Shown here: in pieces, positions 4,482-6,392 of the stretch
Numbering within the stretch: position 1 is the stretch's first letter
Layout: the number at the start of each line of letters is the position of its first letter
Origin: Candidatus Omnitrophota bacterium
GTDB lineage: Bacteria > Omnitrophota > Gorgyraeia > JABMRG01
Direction of reading: 5' to 3'
Assembly (NCBI GenBank): GCA_013202935.1
Contig: JABMRG010000113.1
Location: forward strand, 1 to 6,392
DNA: 6,392 nucleotides
Program-made: the position numbers and the translations under genes
Notes under the pieces: model-generated
Databases searched by the model: none
The model's input: only the letters and a program-made list of their open reading frames with translations
Told to the model about the DNA's origin: nothing

Positions 4482-6392
4482 ATGTTTAACAGATTTACAG
4501 AAAGAGCTAGGAAGGTAGTTATACTGGCAAAGGAAGAAGCGAAGAGGTTTAACCATAACTATATCGGTACAGAACATATTCTGCTCGGGCTGATAAAAGA
4601 AGGCGAAGGTGTTGCGTCTGCTGTTTTGCAGAATTTAGGCCTCAGCCTTGATATGATAAGGCTGGAGGTTGAAAAGCTGGTTCAGCCTGGCCCGGCAACC
4701 GTAATATCAGGTGACATACCATTTACCCCTAAGGCAAAAAAGGTTATAGAACTAGCGATGGAAGAGGCACGCCACTTAGGCCATAATTATATAGGTACAG
4801 AGCATCTTCTACTCGGCCTTATAAGAGAGGGTGAAGGTGCTGCATCGCAGGTGCTGCTTAACCTCGGGCTTGACCTTGCGCGTGTACGCAGCGAAATCAT
4901 GGCGCTTCTAGGCTCTGTTACACCAGGCCAGGCCCCCAGCATGAGCCAGGAGAAGAGTAAGACACCTGCGCTTGATGCATTTGGCAGAGATTTGACTAAA
5001 CTTGCTAAAGATGAGAAGCTTGACCCTGTTATCGGCAGGCAGGATGAGATAGAGAGGGTCATACAGATATTAAGCCGTCGCACAAAGAATAACCCTGTAC
5101 TTTTAGGTGAGGCTGGAGTAGGAAAGACGGCGATTGTAGAGGGCCTTGCACAGAAGATAATAAGGTCTGATATACCTGAGACGCTGAAGGGGAAGAAAGT
5201 AATTACCCTGGACCTTGCTCTTATGGTAGCTGGTACAAAATACCGTGGGCAGTTTGAAGAGAGAATTAAGGCTGTAATGGATGAGATTAAACGTTCCGAA
5301 AATATCATAGTCTTTATTGATGAGTTGCATACCTTGGTAGGCGCTGGTGGAGCAGAGGGAGCCATAGACGCCTCCAATATATTGAAGCCAGCATTATCAA
5401 GAGGCGAGATCCAATGTGTAGGCGCGACAACCCTTGACGAATATAGAAAATTTATAGAAAAAGATGCTGCGCTTGAAAGAAGGTTTCAGACGATTATGGT
5501 CGATCCGCCAAGCGTAGAAGAGACAGTCGATATACTTAAGGGTTTAAGGGATAGATATGAGTCACACCATAAAATAAAGATCACCGACAGTGCCTTAGAT
5601 GCTGCAGCTAAGATGTCCGATAGGTATATTACAGGAAGATATCTGCCTGATAAGGCTGTAGACCTGATAGACGAGGCAGGTTCAAGGGCAAGGCTGGATG
5701 TGATGACAGCGCCACCGGATCTTAAGAAGCTTGAAGAAAAGATAGAGCAGCACCGCAAAGATAAGGAGTCCGCGGTACGGGCTCAGGATTTTGAAAAGGC
5801 AGCCAAGTTCAGGGATACAGAAAGAAAGGCAAAGATAGAGCTTGAAAAACAGAGGAATAAGTGGAAAGAAAAAAGAATGGAGAAAATCCCTGAAGTTGGG
5901 ATTGACCAGATTGCGCATATTGTCTCAAAATGGACAGGCATACCGCTTATAAGGTTAGAAGAGGGGGAGTCTGAAAGGCTGCTTAAGATGGAGGATGAAC
6001 TGCATGAGCGGGTTGTGGGGCAGGAAGAAGCCATAAAAGCGATAGCGCATGCGGTAAGGCGCTCAAGAGCAGGAATAAAAGACCCCAAAAGGCCGATAGG
6101 TTCATTTGTATTCTTAGGCCCAACAGGTGTTGGAAAGACCCTGCTTGCAAAGGTACTGGCAGAGTTTATGTTTGGTAATGAGGATGCGATGATACAGCTT
6201 GATATGTCAGAGTATATGGAAAAATTCAATGTATCAAGGTTGGTCGGGGCACCTCCTGGCTATGTAGGTTATGAAGAAGGAGGCCAGCTTACTGAAAAGG
6301 TGCGGCGCAGGCCTTATTCTGTTGTGCTTTTGGATGAGATTGAAAAGGCGCATCCTGATGTTTTTAATCTCCTTCTGCAAATATTTGAGGAA
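4482..6392 (+). CDS. clpC: ClpC, AAA+ unfoldase of the Clp protease (3' truncated)
   Basis: The first 637 codons are present, open to the right edge; ClpC is normally about 810-850 residues, so roughly the last 180 are missing. Hexameric ClpC unfolds substrates and feeds them to ClpP. Order of domains: two ClpN repeats (about 3-68 and 79-144, sharing NYIGTEH(I/L)LLGLI(K/R)EGEG); a linker; AAA domain 1 with Walker A GEAGVGKT (209-216), Walker B VFIDEL (277-282) and arginine-finger region LERRF (331-335); a middle domain (about 412-465) with a UVR-like segment QDFEKAAKFRD; and AAA domain 2 with Walker A GPTGVGKT (546-553), GYVG pore loop (593-596) and Walker B VVLLDEIEKAH (614-624). Glu31 and Glu107 align with the two phosphoarginine-docking glutamates (E32, E106) of Bacillus ClpC. 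The short UVR middle domain separates it from ClpB (long coiled coil) and ClpA (none). The ClpP-docking loop lies beyond the window. The ATG has a strong GGAGGAG site upstream. Confidence 0.95.
   Translation, partial: MFNRFTERARKVVILAKEEAKRFNHNYIGTEHILLGLIKEGEGVASAVLQNLGLSLDMIRLEVEKLVQPGPATVISGDIPFTPKAKKVIELAMEEARHLGHNYIGTEHLLLGLIREGEGAASQVLLNLGLDLARVRSEIMALLGSVTPGQAPSMSQEKSKTPALDAFGRDLTKLAKDEKLDPVIGRQDEIERVIQILSRRTKNNPVLLGEAGVGKTAIVEGLAQKIIRSDIPETLKGKKVITLDLALMVAGTKYRGQFEERIKAVMDEIKRSENIIVFIDELHTLVGAGGAEGAIDASNILKPALSRGEIQCVGATTLDEYRKFIEKDAALERRFQTIMVDPPSVEETVDILKGLRDRYESHHKIKITDSALDAAAKMSDRYITGRYLPDKAVDLIDEAGSRARLDVMTAPPDLKKLEEKIEQHRKDKESAVRAQDFEKAAKFRDTERKAKIELEKQRNKWKEKRMEKIPEVGIDQIAHIVSKWTGIPLIRLEEGESERLLKMEDELHERVVGQEEAIKAIAHAVRRSRAGIKDPKRPIGSFVFLGPTGVGKTLLAKVLAEFMFGNEDAMIQLDMSEYMEKFNVSRLVGAPPGYVGYEEGGQLTEKVRRRPYSVVLLDEIEKAHPDVFNLLLQIFEE

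Noticed and set aside
4551..4839. Two similar DNA stretches about 228 nt apart (near 4551-4611 and 4779-4839)
   Set aside because: They are the two copies of the ClpN motif NYIGTEH...GEG, an ancient protein-domain duplication found in all ClpC proteins, and not a mobile or regulatory DNA repeat.
4787..5377. A 196-codon open frame on the minus strand, the longest antisense frame in the window
   Set aside because: It lies wholly inside clpC, whose own frame carries the AAA domain 1 motifs. The antisense translation is Ser/Arg/Pro-rich low-complexity sequence with no recognisable domain, as expected for a shadow frame.
5783..6229. A 148-codon minus-strand open frame
   Set aside because: It is antisense to the clpC middle domain and second Walker A, has a Ser/Phe/Leu-rich composition, no family resemblance and no room for its own promoter context.

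Overview
The window is one compact, plus-strand gene cluster from a bacterial chromosome. No mobile elements, RNA genes, CRISPR arrays or long non-coding stretches are visible. Seven genes follow each other with almost no space between them: the 3' tip of lysS (lysyl-tRNA synthetase), a LolC/E-type lipoprotein-release permease, lolD (its ATPase), an ilvE-type branched-chain aminotransferase that starts on TTG, mcsA, mcsB (protein arginine kinase) and clpC, which runs off the right edge. Gaps are 7 nt, a 1-nt overlap (TAATG), 17, 2, 1 and 30 nt, so a single transcript is the simplest reading. No terminator hairpin is seen between any two genes.

Layout: positions 1-87 hold the end of lysS; 95-1959 hold the lipoprotein-sorting pair; 1977-2852 an amino-acid metabolism gene; 2855-6392 a protein quality-control module. 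In that module McsB, helped by the zinc-finger protein McsA, would phosphorylate arginines on damaged proteins, and ClpC would recognise phosphoarginine and unfold them for ClpP (clpP is not in this window). All three proteins keep the motifs expected for function, including the McsB RDxxRA pocket motif and both phosphoarginine-docking glutamates of the ClpC N-domain.

Organism: the Lol pair argues for a cell with an outer membrane, while mcsA-mcsB-clpC is best known from Firmicutes, where it follows the repressor gene ctsR. Here no ctsR is present and the aminotransferase sits in that position. Codons are rich in ATA (Ile) and AGG/AGA (Arg) at moderate GC. This mixture suggests an uncultured diderm lineage outside the Proteobacteria. 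A member of Omnitrophota or a related PVC-type group is my best guess, but it is an inference from gene content and not a sequence match.

No wholly new system is evident. The point of most interest is a complete phosphoarginine-degradation module in a diderm genome, without its usual repressor and joined to lipoprotein-export genes.
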